Origin: Acinetobacter brisouii CIP 110357
Lineage (GTDB): Bacteria; Pseudomonadota; Gammaproteobacteria; Pseudomonadales; Moraxellaceae
Reading direction: 5' to 3'
Assembly: GCF_000488275.1 (NCBI RefSeq)
Contig: NZ_KI530762.1
Coordinates: forward strand, 1,644,971-1,708,970
Length of the DNA stretch: 64,000 nucleotides
Below, in pieces: positions 8,483-18,441 of this stretch. The translations under genes and the position numbers were made by a program. The notes below the pieces were generated by a model. That model was not told the origin of the DNA and searched no databases. It was given only the letters and a program-made list of their open reading frames with translations. Positions within the stretch are counted from its first letter, which is position 1, and each line of letters begins with the position of its first letter.

Positions 8483-9172
8483 ATGAAAAATAAAATGTTT
8501 TCTCAAAAAGGGTTCTCACTGATCGAAGTCTTAATTGTATTGCTCATTTTTACAGTTATTGCTCTGGCGATTTTAAGAGCTTATGTATCTGTTGTGCATG
8601 TCGCAGGAGATTCATCAGCAGGCGCAAAAAGCGATAGTGGCGTCATGTTTGGGCTAGCAACAGCAGATAAAATTTTGCAAGGGATTGGTTTTGGTGCAAA
8701 CTCAAGCGTAACATCCTCTTATGGAACAACACTTGCCGCCTACGATAGTTCTGGTACACAAGTTACTGTCGGCACTGCAGGAAGCAGTTTGGTGTGGAAA
8801 TCAGATACCTCAACCTGTCAGGCACTCATTATCAGCAATAAAGATAACCCTGTAAGTACAAGTTCGACTGCAACTACACATACTGGCAGTGGGTTATTTT
8901 ATTATGGCGCGGGCTATAGCTGTAGCAGTTTGGCACTACCTGCAAGCACAACTACAGAAACACCGACTATTCTTGTTCCTGTCAGCGATACCAATCTTGC
9001 TATGGCGAGCTTAAAAGTGATTACGGTAACAAACTGTAATCCGTATAGCGTAAGCAACTCACTGAACAATGGCGGTGCATACGCAGTGGTGCTCACAGCA
9101 AATGTTTATGCAGGTAGTGGTACGACTCAAAATCAGGTGAATAATCAAACCTGCCTGTTTAACTTTAGATAA
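8483..9172 (+). CDS. Minor pilin, PilW (GspJ) type
   Basis: The 229-residue prepilin is cleaved after Gly10, and its mature N-terminus FSLIEVLIVLLIF has the Glu5 residue. Length, N-terminus and operon place match PilW/GspJ minor pilins, which join FimU, PilV and PilX in the initiation and tip complex of the type IV pilus. The head domain contains several cysteines and many Ser/Thr residues. Its stop codon touches the next gene. Confidence 0.82.
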   Translation: MKNKMFSQKGFSLIEVLIVLLIFTVIALAILRAYVSVVHVAGDSSAGAKSDSGVMFGLATADKILQGIGFGANSSVTSSYGTTLAAYDSSGTQVTVGTAGSSLVWKSDTSTCQALIISNKDNPVSTSSTATTHTGSGLFYYGAGYSCSSLALPASTTTETPTILVPVSDTNLAMASLKVITVTNCNPYSVSNSLNNGGAYAVVLTANVYAGSGTTQNQVNNQTCLFNFR

Positions 9173-9184
9173 ATGGTGGAAGTG

Positions 9185-10594
9185 ATGAACAATCAAGTTA
9201 ATCTTGTTTCTCAAAAACAAAAAGTACGCCACCAGCAGGGTTTTGCATCATTATTGTTTGTTTTGCTGATTGGCCTTTCTCTCGTTATTATTGTCTTGGG
9301 TGTATTTATTACCTTAAGAGGTTTGCAGGACTCTGCAATTACTTCACATGCACAAACTCAGGCTGAAGAAAAAAGCACTATTGGTGTCAAAGCTCTATCT
9401 AATTTTTTATATAGTAAAACAGATGCTCAGATTTCCTCCATCACAAGTGGGACAATCACAGATAAAAATGGAACACTGACAGGAACAGCAAACTCGACTG
9501 TTGCAACCTATGCCAAATCTGCAACTTGCCCAACTGGTGCAGTAACCCAATACTGTTTTGATGTCACAGCCACTAGTGGCGGCGCATCTGCAACCATACG
9601 CACTGTTTACCAAAAAGCATCTACATTAAGCTCGACCACGCTCACAGGTTCAGTGTTTGCAGGTGGTTTAGTCGTTGGTGGTAGCGCAGATTTTACAGGA
9701 GATTCAAATAACCCGATTACTATTTTGGTAAAAGGTGGTGTTGTAACCGATACTTCTGGAAAAAATGTCAATAGCACACTCACTTCAGGTGGTATTAATG
9801 TCGGAACTTACACAGCAACTGATTTCATTACTGCGGATGACCTAAAGGCTTACTCGAACTATCAATTCACAGCATCAGGGGCAACTTGTAATAAATTAAA
9901 TCTGTACTCTGGAACAACAAAAGTGAGTACTACAACCAGTATCTCATGTTCAAGCTTTAGTGGGATTAGTTATAGCTCAGGCTCTTGGACAATTGATCCA
10001 TCTAAAACATTACCAGTCGGTGTGTTATGGTTTGATACTAATGTTGTGATCAATCTGGCAGCAGGCTCAACTCTGGTCAATACCATTATTTCTAAAGGTA
10101 GTATTACTGTAAATTCACCCAACAGTGGAACGATCGATAACTATGCACCTTATTTTTACTACTCCACAACAAATACAGATCATTTGACTCTCGTATGTGG
10201 CACAAAGGCTGCTGCAAATATTCCTACACAATATTGCAACTCTGATGGTAGTTTTAATACCAGTTCAGTTGCAAGTTTCCCAGGAAATATTGCCAACATT
10301 CTATTCCTAACCAATAATCAATTAAGCCTTGATGCTGCTAATAAAGCTGTTCTAAATTATTATGGAAACATTATTGCATCATATGGTGCAGGAGGAACAG
10401 GCAATGCATCTGGTAAGTTTACAGGTACAGGAACCATTAATATTATTGGGAATCTCGTTATTGCAGGAACGGCAGATACAACAACGATGCAAGGTAACAT
10501 TACCATTGACCTGAGTAGAAGTACTGCATCTAGCTCTTCAGTGATTCCAAGTTATACTTATGCAAATGGCCTACGATTTATGAAATATATGTAA
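9185..10594 (+). CDS. PilX-like (GspK-place) protein with large Ser/Thr-rich head
   Basis: The product is 469 residues long, two to three times a normal PilX. The N-terminal region has a Gly followed by FASLLFVLLIGLSLVI, a pilin-like spine helix whose position 5 is Leu instead of Glu, as in tip pseudopilins. After about residue 150 the sequence is rich in Gly, Thr, Ser and Val with repeated GGLVVGGS / GSITVNSPN-type turns, suggesting a beta-helix or adhesin-like head. It ends the pilin operon, where PilX and then PilY1 would normally occur; no PilY1 is present. ATG 9185 has GGTGGA upstream; an in-frame ATG at 9173 adds four residues. The function is inferred as pilus-tip adhesin or assembly factor. 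Confidence 0.7.
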   Translation: MNNQVNLVSQKQKVRHQQGFASLLFVLLIGLSLVIIVLGVFITLRGLQDSAITSHAQTQAEEKSTIGVKALSNFLYSKTDAQISSITSGTITDKNGTLTGTANSTVATYAKSATCPTGAVTQYCFDVTATSGGASATIRTVYQKASTLSSTTLTGSVFAGGLVVGGSADFTGDSNNPITILVKGGVVTDTSGKNVNSTLTSGGINVGTYTATDFITADDLKAYSNYQFTASGATCNKLNLYSGTTKVSTTTSISCSSFSGISYSSGSWTIDPSKTLPVGVLWFDTNVVINLAAGSTLVNTIISKGSITVNSPNSGTIDNYAPYFYYSTTNTDHLTLVCGTKAAANIPTQYCNSDGSFNTSSVASFPGNIANILFLTNNQLSLDAANKAVLNYYGNIIASYGAGGTGNASGKFTGTGTINIIGNLVIAGTADTTTMQGNITIDLSRSTASSSSVIPSYTYANGLRFMKYM

Positions 10595-10612
10595 ATCCAG
10601 CATATATAAATG

Positions 10613-10644
10613 AAAAAGAGATCATCATTTGATGATCTCTTTTT
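10613..10644. terminator. Bidirectional terminator between pilin operon and esterase gene
   Basis: A perfect 14-bp stem (AAAAAGAGATCATC with its complement) closes a 4-base loop. It has T-runs on both strands and serves the convergent genes on either side. Confidence 0.9.
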
Positions 10645-10659
10645 ATTTCACAGATTCGA

Positions 10660-12507
10660 TTAGAATGAATATTTCATCCCCAAATTTACCCCAAGGTTAT
10701 CTGATGAATGATTTGCAAATTCACCATTGGCACTTGCCCATGCAGAAAGATTTGGCGTGTATTGTGTAGTTAAACCCAGACTTGCACTACCCCATTTTTT
10801 GTCTGGTGTATAACCTGAAAGTACAAAACTGCCGCCCATGCTGTTTAAACCTACACGAACACCATGACTGTTTGCTTGCGAATCGTAATTCCAAGCTAAC
10901 TCAGCAAATGGCGAAACTTTGACATCTCGATACATCCAGTCACCTTTTAAGCGCCAGCCCACACTAGAGACAAACGAATCGCGCTGTTGTTTCCCAAACC
11001 ACATTGCTGTACTGTCCGCACCATGCTCAGCAAAATCATTTACTTTGATAGTTTGCCACTCTAAATGAACAAAAGGCCCTGTTTTTAAGTCATTTAGGTT
11101 TAGCCACCAACCTCCATCTAACCCGCCACCAACATGGTAACCTTGAGCATCAGCAGTTTCTGTGCGCACTGCCGTACCAAGTTGAATCTGACGTTTAATG
11201 TCGGTAAAGTGCAAGCTGCCTGCATTGGCAAAACCACCAATATAACCATTGCCTTTATGATAAATACCATAACCCAAACCGCTGACATCAAATAATTTAT
11301 AATCACCCTGACTGTTAGAGAAATTACCATTTTGCTGATTTAAGCTCATAGCAACCCCAGCCGAAAAATTGGAATTAATCTGAGCGTCTGAACCAAAGGT
11401 AAAATTGACATTATTGCTATTTAACTGAGGTGAGCTGTCCGAAGCTTTGAGTTTCTGGTGATTATAGTCCAGATTAAAAAATACCCGAGTTTCACCACCA
11501 TTTACATCGGTGAGCATTTCATTTTTCACTGCACGATACTGAGCTTTTGTAATCGCGAGTGGAGCTTCTGATAATAAAGACATTTGCCCAGGCGCAGCTA
11601 ACTCTGCCAAAACTGCCTGTGCCAGTAACCGATGGGTTGCAGTAGTCGGATGTACTCCATCAGCAAACAAGTAGCTCTGATTGGTTCCTGCAGCATAAGT
11701 ATACGGCGCCCCTGATCCAGCAGGACCACATGCAACAGATGATGAGCCCACACCACAGGCTTCATTAGTGACATTACTAAAGCCATAGGCGGCAGGGTTG
11801 GCAACCACTTCATTGAGTAATCCATAAACATTGACAGGTACAATGTTTAATCCCGAAGCACTTAAACTGTCTAAACCATTACTTAAATTATAATTATAAA
11901 GCTGTGCCAGTTGTGTTAAATAGCCTGCAACTGTAGGACCTGACTCTAACGCTGAAGGCGTCAGCCCCATATTGGGTAAGTTATACACCACGACATAATT
12001 GGCGCCTGCCTGTTTTAACGACGACAACAAGTTTAATTCAGTATTGGCTGCTGTTGTTGTTCCTGTAATCAATTGAGCTTGTGTAATACCTGAAGTTTCA
12101 AGTAAACCAAAGATATCATTAGCGCCGCCCCACACTTCATATAAAGTATTTGGGTTAGCCGTTCCGCCTGTTAAACTTAGGTACTGCAATAACTGCTGCT
12201 GTAAAGTCGGAATACCAGGATCCAAACTATTAACAACCCCTGCACCACCCCAAGCATAGTTACTTCCACTGAGTAATGAAGGTGATGTGGTTGTACCCAC
12301 GCCTTCAGCCACCAGTTCTGCGGCTGTCTGTCCTGGATTGGTGGTATATCTCGCCTGTGTACCCGTTGTATACAGTGCAACATTACCCCCATCGCTGAGA
12401 CTATCACCAAAAATCACGACATTGTTAAAACTGGTTGCTTGTGCTTGTGTTACCCCAAGCCACATCAGGCTTGTGGTGGCAAGCCATAATAATTTTCTTA
12501 TCCGCAT
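10660..12507 (-). CDS. Autotransporter GDSL esterase/lipase
   Basis: The 615-residue protein has a signal peptide (cleavage near residue 25, QAQA), a GDSL/SGNH hydrolase passenger and a C-terminal autotransporter beta-barrel ending in Tyr-Ser-Phe. Block I is GDSLSD with nucleophile Ser36, block III is GGAND at 127-131, and block V is DGVHPT with Asp283 and His286. EstA-type enzymes remain anchored in the outer membrane with the esterase domain outside, cleaving lipids or rhamnolipid precursors. The barrel covers about residues 330-615. A good ribosome-binding site (AGAGGA) precedes the ATG. It is transcribed alone and converges on the pilin operon. Confidence 0.93.
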   Translation of the reverse strand: MRIRKLLWLATTSLMWLGVTQAQATSFNNVVIFGDSLSDGGNVALYTTGTQARYTTNPGQTAAELVAEGVGTTTSPSLLSGSNYAWGGAGVVNSLDPGIPTLQQQLLQYLSLTGGTANPNTLYEVWGGANDIFGLLETSGITQAQLITGTTTAANTELNLLSSLKQAGANYVVVYNLPNMGLTPSALESGPTVAGYLTQLAQLYNYNLSNGLDSLSASGLNIVPVNVYGLLNEVVANPAAYGFSNVTNEACGVGSSSVACGPAGSGAPYTYAAGTNQSYLFADGVHPTTATHRLLAQAVLAELAAPGQMSLLSEAPLAITKAQYRAVKNEMLTDVNGGETRVFFNLDYNHQKLKASDSSPQLNSNNVNFTFGSDAQINSNFSAGVAMSLNQQNGNFSNSQGDYKLFDVSGLGYGIYHKGNGYIGGFANAGSLHFTDIKRQIQLGTAVRTETADAQGYHVGGGLDGGWWLNLNDLKTGPFVHLEWQTIKVNDFAEHGADSTAMWFGKQQRDSFVSSVGWRLKGDWMYRDVKVSPFAELAWNYDSQANSHGVRVGLNSMGGSFVLSGYTPDKKWGSASLGLTTQYTPNLSAWASANGEFANHSSDNLGVNLGMKYSF

Positions 12508-13017
12508 TGCCCTATCCTCTGAATGATGTTTTTGTTTTTAAAATTGCCAGCATCATGCTTTTGCAATGCCTTAATGTATAGCATATTTAAATGCGTTCTT
12601 TTTAGTCTATTTATCGTTTTTTATGACACGGTCAGTCAGTCAAATCCAACCTCAAATCAAATTCAAGTACACTAACTCAAACCTCGTTGATCTAATCTAT
12701 ATTTAATAAATTAAAACAATTATTTATATCTTAATACAATCAAATTAAACTGTATTATGTAGGAAGAATATAAGGTTTAAACCGCTTACAATAATCGTCA
12801 GCGATACCGTCTTTTCTAATCTGGTTTTGTCACATTGACGAATCTAAACTTTCAAATATCGCATTGGTTCAACACCCTAAATGGTGTTGCCCAATTTGAT
12901 TCATGTAAGCCACCTACTTTCCAAACCATACAAACACTCTCGTTTTATCAATCCACTTATTTGGCTGATTGATTTTTTTGTCCTGATTTTAGATGACTTA
13001 CAAAACTGGATAAGCCC
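12508..13017. other. Intergenic region, no gene seen
   Basis: This 510-base A+T-rich spacer must contain the esterase promoter near its left end. A small inverted repeat (CAACACC / GGTGTTG, 12870-12889) is present, without a T-run. No open frame with a credible start was found. Confidence 0.6.
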
Positions 13018-14490
13018 CTATTGATTTTTCTGAGCTGAAGTTTGTTCCGCCTGCCAGCCACCACCCAGCGTTTTATAGACATTCAGCATATTTTCAGCTT
13101 CAGCCAAGCGTGCCTGTACCAAACGATCCTGTATATCTTGTGCATTGATGCGTGCTAACAGAACTTTATCGAGTGTAATATTGCCAAATTTAAACAACTG
13201 GTTGGATTTGCTGACTTGGGTGTTAGCTTGCTGAGATGCTTGTGCCAAATAGCGATTTTGCTGAGTTAAACTACTTTGTAACTGATAGGCACTATCAACT
13301 TCTGCCAAAGACTTCAATATTAGTTGATCATAATGTGCTAACACTGCTTGAGCTTGAGCATCATGTACTTCTATGTTGCGTTGAATACGCCCTGAAGTAA
13401 AAATCGGCAAGCTGACACCTGCACTAATCAAACCGCCAAAACCTTTCAGTTCAGGTGTGCTGCTATCTAAACGTAGCTGTCCAGTTTGCCCAATAAACTG
13501 AATGTTAAAACGTGGTAACAAGTCGGCTTTGGCACTGCCAAGTTGCGCACTGGAGGCCTGAATCAAGGCATATTGCTGACGTACATCAGGACGTCGATTC
13601 AACACGGATAAAGGCGTTTCGCCATTGGGTAATGCTGGAATATGATTTAAAATATCCACCGATGCTGGCACATGAAACTGTTGTGGCGACTGTCCTGTCA
13701 ACACGGCTAGATTGCGCTGATAGACATCTGCCTGTGCCTGTAAGGTTGCCAACTGAGCTTTTAAGCTTTCCCGTTTAATTTCAACATCGCGCACATCATA
13801 ATCGGTGACTTGTCCTGCTTTAAAACGCCCGTCAATATAACGGCGAAGCTCTGTCAAGCTAGTAAGGGTATTTTGCCCAATCTGCATACGCTTTTGTAAA
13901 CTTCGCATTTTAAAATAATTGTCGGCAATATCACTCGCAAGTAGCATCTGCACAGCATACCACTGCTGGGTTACCGCCATACTGGCGTATCTGGCAGCAT
14001 CAGCGTCGCTACGTTTCCCTCCAAAAATATCAGGTTCCCAACTTGCAGCAAAACTGGCATGTTCACTGTGCCCTGTAACACTCAAATCATCACGGTTTAA
14101 ACCTGAAGCTCCTAAACCCGATAGTATCTTGCGGGTTTGTGGGCTAAGTGGGTTATGCACTTGGGCATGATGACCATCTATCCCGGCAGATACGCCAGCC
14201 GTTGGCCCCAGATCAGCCAATGCCAACGCTGCATTGGCACGTGCCGCCTGCAAGTTTGCCCGTGCAGCAGTCAGATCGTGATTATTTTGCAAACCTTGTT
14301 GAATCAGCTGTGTCAGTACAGGGTCATGCCATGTTAGCCACCACTGTGAGACATCGGCTGCATCAGGAGCCGCCGCAACGTGTTCAAACTGTGGAGGCAC
14401 AGCGACTTTAGACTCAAGTTTGACTTGCAATGGACTACATGCGGCGAGCAAGATACTCCCCATAGCCATTGCCAACAGCGATTTTTGCAT
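13018..14490 (-). CDS. Outer-membrane efflux factor lipoprotein (NodT/OprM type)
   Basis: The product is a 490-residue TolC-like trimeric channel subunit. It has a lipoprotein signal with the LLAAC lipobox and two OEP repeats rich in coiled-coil heptads (for example LTAARANLQAARANAALA and LAEAENMLNVYKTLGGGW near the end). It is the last gene of the exporter operon, 19 bases after the permease gene, and would supply the outer-membrane exit. I chose ATG 14490 with GGAG upstream over a GTG 15 bases earlier. The E. coli yhiI-rbbA-yhhJ cluster lacks such a gene, so this locus looks like a complete three-layer pump. Confidence 0.9.
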   Translation of the reverse strand: MQKSLLAMAMGSILLAACSPLQVKLESKVAVPPQFEHVAAAPDAADVSQWWLTWHDPVLTQLIQQGLQNNHDLTAARANLQAARANAALALADLGPTAGVSAGIDGHHAQVHNPLSPQTRKILSGLGASGLNRDDLSVTGHSEHASFAASWEPDIFGGKRSDADAARYASMAVTQQWYAVQMLLASDIADNYFKMRSLQKRMQIGQNTLTSLTELRRYIDGRFKAGQVTDYDVRDVEIKRESLKAQLATLQAQADVYQRNLAVLTGQSPQQFHVPASVDILNHIPALPNGETPLSVLNRRPDVRQQYALIQASSAQLGSAKADLLPRFNIQFIGQTGQLRLDSSTPELKGFGGLISAGVSLPIFTSGRIQRNIEVHDAQAQAVLAHYDQLILKSLAEVDSAYQLQSSLTQQNRYLAQASQQANTQVSKSNQLFKFGNITLDKVLLARINAQDIQDRLVQARLAEAENMLNVYKTLGGGWQAEQTSAQKNQ

Positions 14491-14509
14491 TTTATTATTC
14501 TCCACAAGC

Positions 14510-15634
14510 TTATCCCTGACTCGTCAACATGGAACGAAAGCGCTTGAGCGCAAACATTAAAAATGCTGCGCCGATTGCCGTCATAAGCAGTAATTTTTTC
14601 CACACAATATCTAAACCTGCATCACGAAATAGCACTTCTTGCCCAAACTGCATATATAAGGTTACAGGTGAATAAAAGGTAACCTGCTGAATCCACTCAG
14701 GCATGCTTTCAATCGGGGACTCAGAACCAGACAACAAACGGCTCACCATATAAATAGGCAAACATAACAGACCAAACTGAGGCATGGTTGGCGCAACTGT
14801 CGCCAGACAAATTCCCATAGACGAGACCGAAAACAAATAAATGGCTGTACCTAAAACATACAGACCAATCGAGCCGTTAATCGGGACTTGCAGCAACGTA
14901 TGCACGACCAGCCATAAAGACAATAATGCTGCCAAGGTAATCACCAGACCATTGGTCAAAATTTTAGACATGGCAATTTCACTGGCATGTACAGGCATCA
15001 CCAGTAAATGCTCAATGGTACCGTGTTCCTTTTCCCGAATGACTGCTGCCCCCACCAAAATCATGGCAAGTAAAGTAATATTGTTCAGCACTTGTGCCAT
15101 ACCTGTATACCAGTGCGTTTGGGTATTGGGATTAAAAAATACCCGTACCATCGGCGTTAATGGCAACATATCTGTAGGAGACTGATGCTTAAACGCATTG
15201 ACTTCATTTTGTATGATCTGATTCAGATAAGTCGTTCCAACACCTGCTTGTGTCACTGCGGTCGCATCGGCCAAAACCTGTATGGATGCTTGACGATTTG
15301 CAGAAACATCTCTTTCAAAATTCGCAGGAATAGTGATCACAAAAACATAATTACTTTTGTCCATTGCCTGATCAATCTGATCAGGTGAGATAATCGCAGG
15401 TTGTTTAAAATACGGTGCTTGCAATGCATCCCGAATCCGAAAAGACAATTGCGAACGGTCTTCATCAATAATGGCGACAGATGCATTACGCACTTCGGTC
15501 GTGATTCCTTTAGACACGGTGTATACAGCAACCGACAAGAACACCACAATCAGCCCCATTAAAATCACATCATTAAACAGGCTTTTGAGTTCTTTTAGAC
15601 TGAGAATCCAGACATTTTTAAGCCAACGCAGCAT
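14510..15634 (-). CDS. yhhJ: ABC-2 type transporter permease (YhhJ-like)
   Basis: The 374-residue protein has an N-terminal membrane segment (about 20-40), a large periplasmic region (about 45-175) and a C-terminal block of five or more membrane helices with the ABC-2 signature IREKEHGTIEHLLVMP. YhhJ-like permeases pair with RbbA-type ATPases. AGGAGG lies seven bases before ATG 15634; a GTG at 15637 overlaps the stop codon of the previous gene by one base. It forms a tightly coupled unit with the ATPase-permease gene and should export hydrophobic drugs or envelope compounds. The substrate is unknown. Confidence 0.88.
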   Translation of the reverse strand: MLRWLKNVWILSLKELKSLFNDVILMGLIVVFLSVAVYTVSKGITTEVRNASVAIIDEDRSQLSFRIRDALQAPYFKQPAIISPDQIDQAMDKSNYVFVITIPANFERDVSANRQASIQVLADATAVTQAGVGTTYLNQIIQNEVNAFKHQSPTDMLPLTPMVRVFFNPNTQTHWYTGMAQVLNNITLLAMILVGAAVIREKEHGTIEHLLVMPVHASEIAMSKILTNGLVITLAALLSLWLVVHTLLQVPINGSIGLYVLGTAIYLFSVSSMGICLATVAPTMPQFGLLCLPIYMVSRLLSGSESPIESMPEWIQQVTFYSPVTLYMQFGQEVLFRDAGLDIVWKKLLLMTAIGAAFLMFALKRFRSMLTSQG

Positions 15635-15636
15635 CA

Positions 15637-18426
15637 CTATACCTCCTGCTTTTTCAGCACCAGCCCTGCCAAAAACACATAGACCACGCCAAAACCAAAC
15701 AGAATCAGGTAATACCCGATAAAACTCTGAAAACTCAAACCTTTGGTAAAACCACCCAGACTAATCAACTGAAACCATGCAGTTGGGAAACACCAACCCA
15801 CCCAGTAACCAATACCTGTCAGTGTGGACAATGGATAGAACAACCCCGAAAAATTCAGCGCAGGAATCATCGACAAAATCGCTGAACCAAAAATTGCCGC
15901 AACCTGAGATTTAACAAAACTGGAAATCAGTAAACCGAACGAAGTTGCTGCACAAATCAGGGCAAATGCACCCAATGCCATCGCAAAGAAATTACCGCGC
16001 ACAGGCACACGCAGCACCACAACGGCAAGCCACACCAAAATCAAATAACTGCACATGGCAACGGCGATATACGGCAACTGTTTGCCAATCAAAAACTGCC
16101 GTACAGATGCAGGCGAAGTATACAAATTGGTAATCGAACCAATTTCCCGCTCACGTACCACGCCCAGCGCGGTCATCATTACAGGAATTAGCATGGTTGC
16201 CAGCATGATCATGCCCGGCGCCATCGCATAAATACTTTTAAAATCCTGATTATAGACATAGCGTGGCTGAAGCTGCACGGAGTCAGCGGTATTGAGTGAA
16301 TAGCCCCTTTCCTGCAACTGGTCGTTTAAGTAGCTGGTTAATATGCCTAAAACAAACCCTTTAATATTTTCCGCGATAAAAGGTAAAGACCCATCAATAT
16401 AGAAACCGACCTCAGGTTTTTCTCCTCGCATTAACTGCTGTCCAAAGTGCGGTGGAATATCAATCACCAGACGCGCCTGTGAACTTTTCAATGCGTAGTC
16501 AATCTGGTCACTACTGTCCAGATATTCGGTCAACTTAAAATAGCTCGATGCGGAAAAGTTTTGGATCAACTCACGACTTTCAATGGTCTGGTCACGGTCA
16601 AGTACCGCAAACTTGATTTTCTTGACGTCAAACGATACACCATAAGCCGCTGCCATCATTAAAATGACAGGGCCAATTAAGGCAAAAAACAGGCGAATCT
16701 TGTCACGAAATAACTCTTTTCCTTCACGGACTGCAAATGTCCAAACTGTTGCCAGCCAGTACAATACGCCTTGTGCCTGCGCCGAATTAAAGGCTGACAA
16801 ATGACTTAAATCAGTAAATTCATGAGAGGCTTCCACAGGCGCTTCTGCAACCGCGGGAGTCGCTTGTTCCTGCTGTGAAGCCTCTTGCAAATAGGCAATA
16901 AAGGCTTCTTCAAGGTCTGTCGTTTGTTGCTGCTGACAAAGCTGTTCAGGTGAACCTACCGCTAGCACTTGCCCACGATGCATGAAGGAAATTCGATCGC
17001 AACGCGCGGCTTCATTCATAAAGTGGGTCGATACAAAAATGGTAATGCGGTCATCTCTGGACAAGCGTAACAAATGTCGCCAGAACATATCTCGTGCTGC
17101 GGGGTCAACCCCCGAAGTCGGTTCATCTAAAATCAACACTTCAGGATGATGTAAACAGGCTGCCGCAAGTTGCAACCGCTGGCGCATTCCCAACGAAATT
17201 TCACTGGGTTTGGTAGACGTAATACTTTCCAGATCAAATTCTTGTAAGGCAGCATCGACCCGTGCAGCAATCTTGGCTTCAGGCATTCGATAAAGCTGTG
17301 CATGCAAAACAAGATTTTGCCTGACTGTTAGCTCCTCATATAAAGAAAATGCCTGCGACATATAACCGACCCGTAAGCGGGTCTGCATATCGGAAGTTTC
17401 AATTTGTGTTCCAAGTAATTTGGCACTGCCTTCAGTGGCTTCAAGTAGCCCTGTCAGCATTTTCATGGTTGTGGATTTGCCACAGCCATTTGAACCCAAA
17501 AAGCCAAAAATTTCACCGCGCTCAATGGTGAAATTGACATGATCAACCGCAGTAAAATCACCAAAACTTTTGGTCAGGTTGACCGCCTCAATCGCTGGAG
17601 GTGAGTTTTCATCTTTAATAAATGGTGTGAGTTGCAAACCATGTTCATCGGTTTTTTTATCATCGGGCAACAGCTTGATATAGGCTTGCTCCAAAGTCTG
17701 ACTTTGGGTTTGTTGCAACACAGTTTGGGTTGGGGCACTGGCAAGTAACTTGCCATCATCGATTGCCAGCAAATATTCAAAACGCTCGGCTTCATCAATA
17801 TAGGCTGTTGAAACCAGTACCGTCATACCCTGATTTTCACTGCGTAGACTATCTACCAAACGCCAGAACTGACGACGGGACAACGGGTCAACCCCTGTGG
17901 TTGGCTCATCTAAAATCAGCAGTTCAGGCTGATGCACCAGCGCACAGCATAGGCTGAGCTTTTGCTTCATGCCACCAGACAATTTCCCCGCAGCACGCTC
18001 GGCAAATGGTGCCAACCCTGTTGCTTCTAGCAAGCGCTGAATATGTGCATGTCGCGCCTGTCGTGGCAAACCAAACAGCCGTGCATGAAAATCAACATTT
18101 TCATAGACCGATAAGGTCGGATAAAGGTTATGCCCCAAGCCTTGCGGCATAAATGCCACTTTGTGAGAAAGTGCCTGCTGCTGTTTTTTATTTGAAAGGT
18201 CGCAGCCTAGGACGTGTACACTCCCCGTCTGAATCACTTTAATCCCAGCAATTAAACTCAATAGCGTTGATTTTCCCACTCCATCTGGGCCAATCAGGCC
18301 GACTGTAACTCCTTTAGGAATCGTTAAGCTTACAGCATCGAGCGCCTGTACCTGACCATAACGATGTGTGACAGCCTGTATCACCACAGCATTTTCTACA
18401 GTGGCAGTGGCTTGTTGTTCTAACAT
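15637..18426 (-). CDS. rbbA: RbbA-type fused double ABC ATPase and permease
   Basis: The 929-residue protein fuses two ABC ATPase domains (about 13-240 and 280-510) to an ABC-2 permease (about 560-929). Domain 1 has Walker A GPDGVGKST at 46-54, signature LSGGMKQKL and Walker B LLILDEPTTGVDP. Domain 2 has Walker A GSNGCGKSTT, the altered signature ISLGMRQRL and VLILDEPTSGVDP. E. coli RbbA/YhiH (about 911 residues) has the same order, including the altered second signature. RbbA was first described as a ribosome-associated ATPase, yet its context here is clearly an exporter. The HlyD-like adaptor gene precedes it by 15 bases and the second permease follows it directly. GAGGG precedes the ATG. 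Confidence 0.9.
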   Translation of the reverse strand: MLEQQATATVENAVVIQAVTHRYGQVQALDAVSLTIPKGVTVGLIGPDGVGKSTLLSLIAGIKVIQTGSVHVLGCDLSNKKQQQALSHKVAFMPQGLGHNLYPTLSVYENVDFHARLFGLPRQARHAHIQRLLEATGLAPFAERAAGKLSGGMKQKLSLCCALVHQPELLILDEPTTGVDPLSRRQFWRLVDSLRSENQGMTVLVSTAYIDEAERFEYLLAIDDGKLLASAPTQTVLQQTQSQTLEQAYIKLLPDDKKTDEHGLQLTPFIKDENSPPAIEAVNLTKSFGDFTAVDHVNFTIERGEIFGFLGSNGCGKSTTMKMLTGLLEATEGSAKLLGTQIETSDMQTRLRVGYMSQAFSLYEELTVRQNLVLHAQLYRMPEAKIAARVDAALQEFDLESITSTKPSEISLGMRQRLQLAAACLHHPEVLILDEPTSGVDPAARDMFWRHLLRLSRDDRITIFVSTHFMNEAARCDRISFMHRGQVLAVGSPEQLCQQQQTTDLEEAFIAYLQEASQQEQATPAVAEAPVEASHEFTDLSHLSAFNSAQAQGVLYWLATVWTFAVREGKELFRDKIRLFFALIGPVILMMAAAYGVSFDVKKIKFAVLDRDQTIESRELIQNFSASSYFKLTEYLDSSDQIDYALKSSQARLVIDIPPHFGQQLMRGEKPEVGFYIDGSLPFIAENIKGFVLGILTSYLNDQLQERGYSLNTADSVQLQPRYVYNQDFKSIYAMAPGMIMLATMLIPVMMTALGVVREREIGSITNLYTSPASVRQFLIGKQLPYIAVAMCSYLILVWLAVVVLRVPVRGNFFAMALGAFALICAATSFGLLISSFVKSQVAAIFGSAILSMIPALNFSGLFYPLSTLTGIGYWVGWCFPTAWFQLISLGGFTKGLSFQSFIGYYLILFGFGVVYVFLAGLVLKKQEV

Positions 18427-18441
18427 GAGCTTGCCCTCGGG

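Noticed and set aside
9000..10594. Tandem repeats or horizontally acquired DNA in the PilX-like gene
   Set aside because: The low-complexity Ser/Thr/Gly sequence is not periodic at the DNA level, and base use does not stand out from the pilin neighbours by eye.
12870..12889. CAACACC/GGTGTTG hairpin as terminator of the exporter operon
   Set aside because: It is over 120 bases beyond the last gene and has no T-run on the minus strand.
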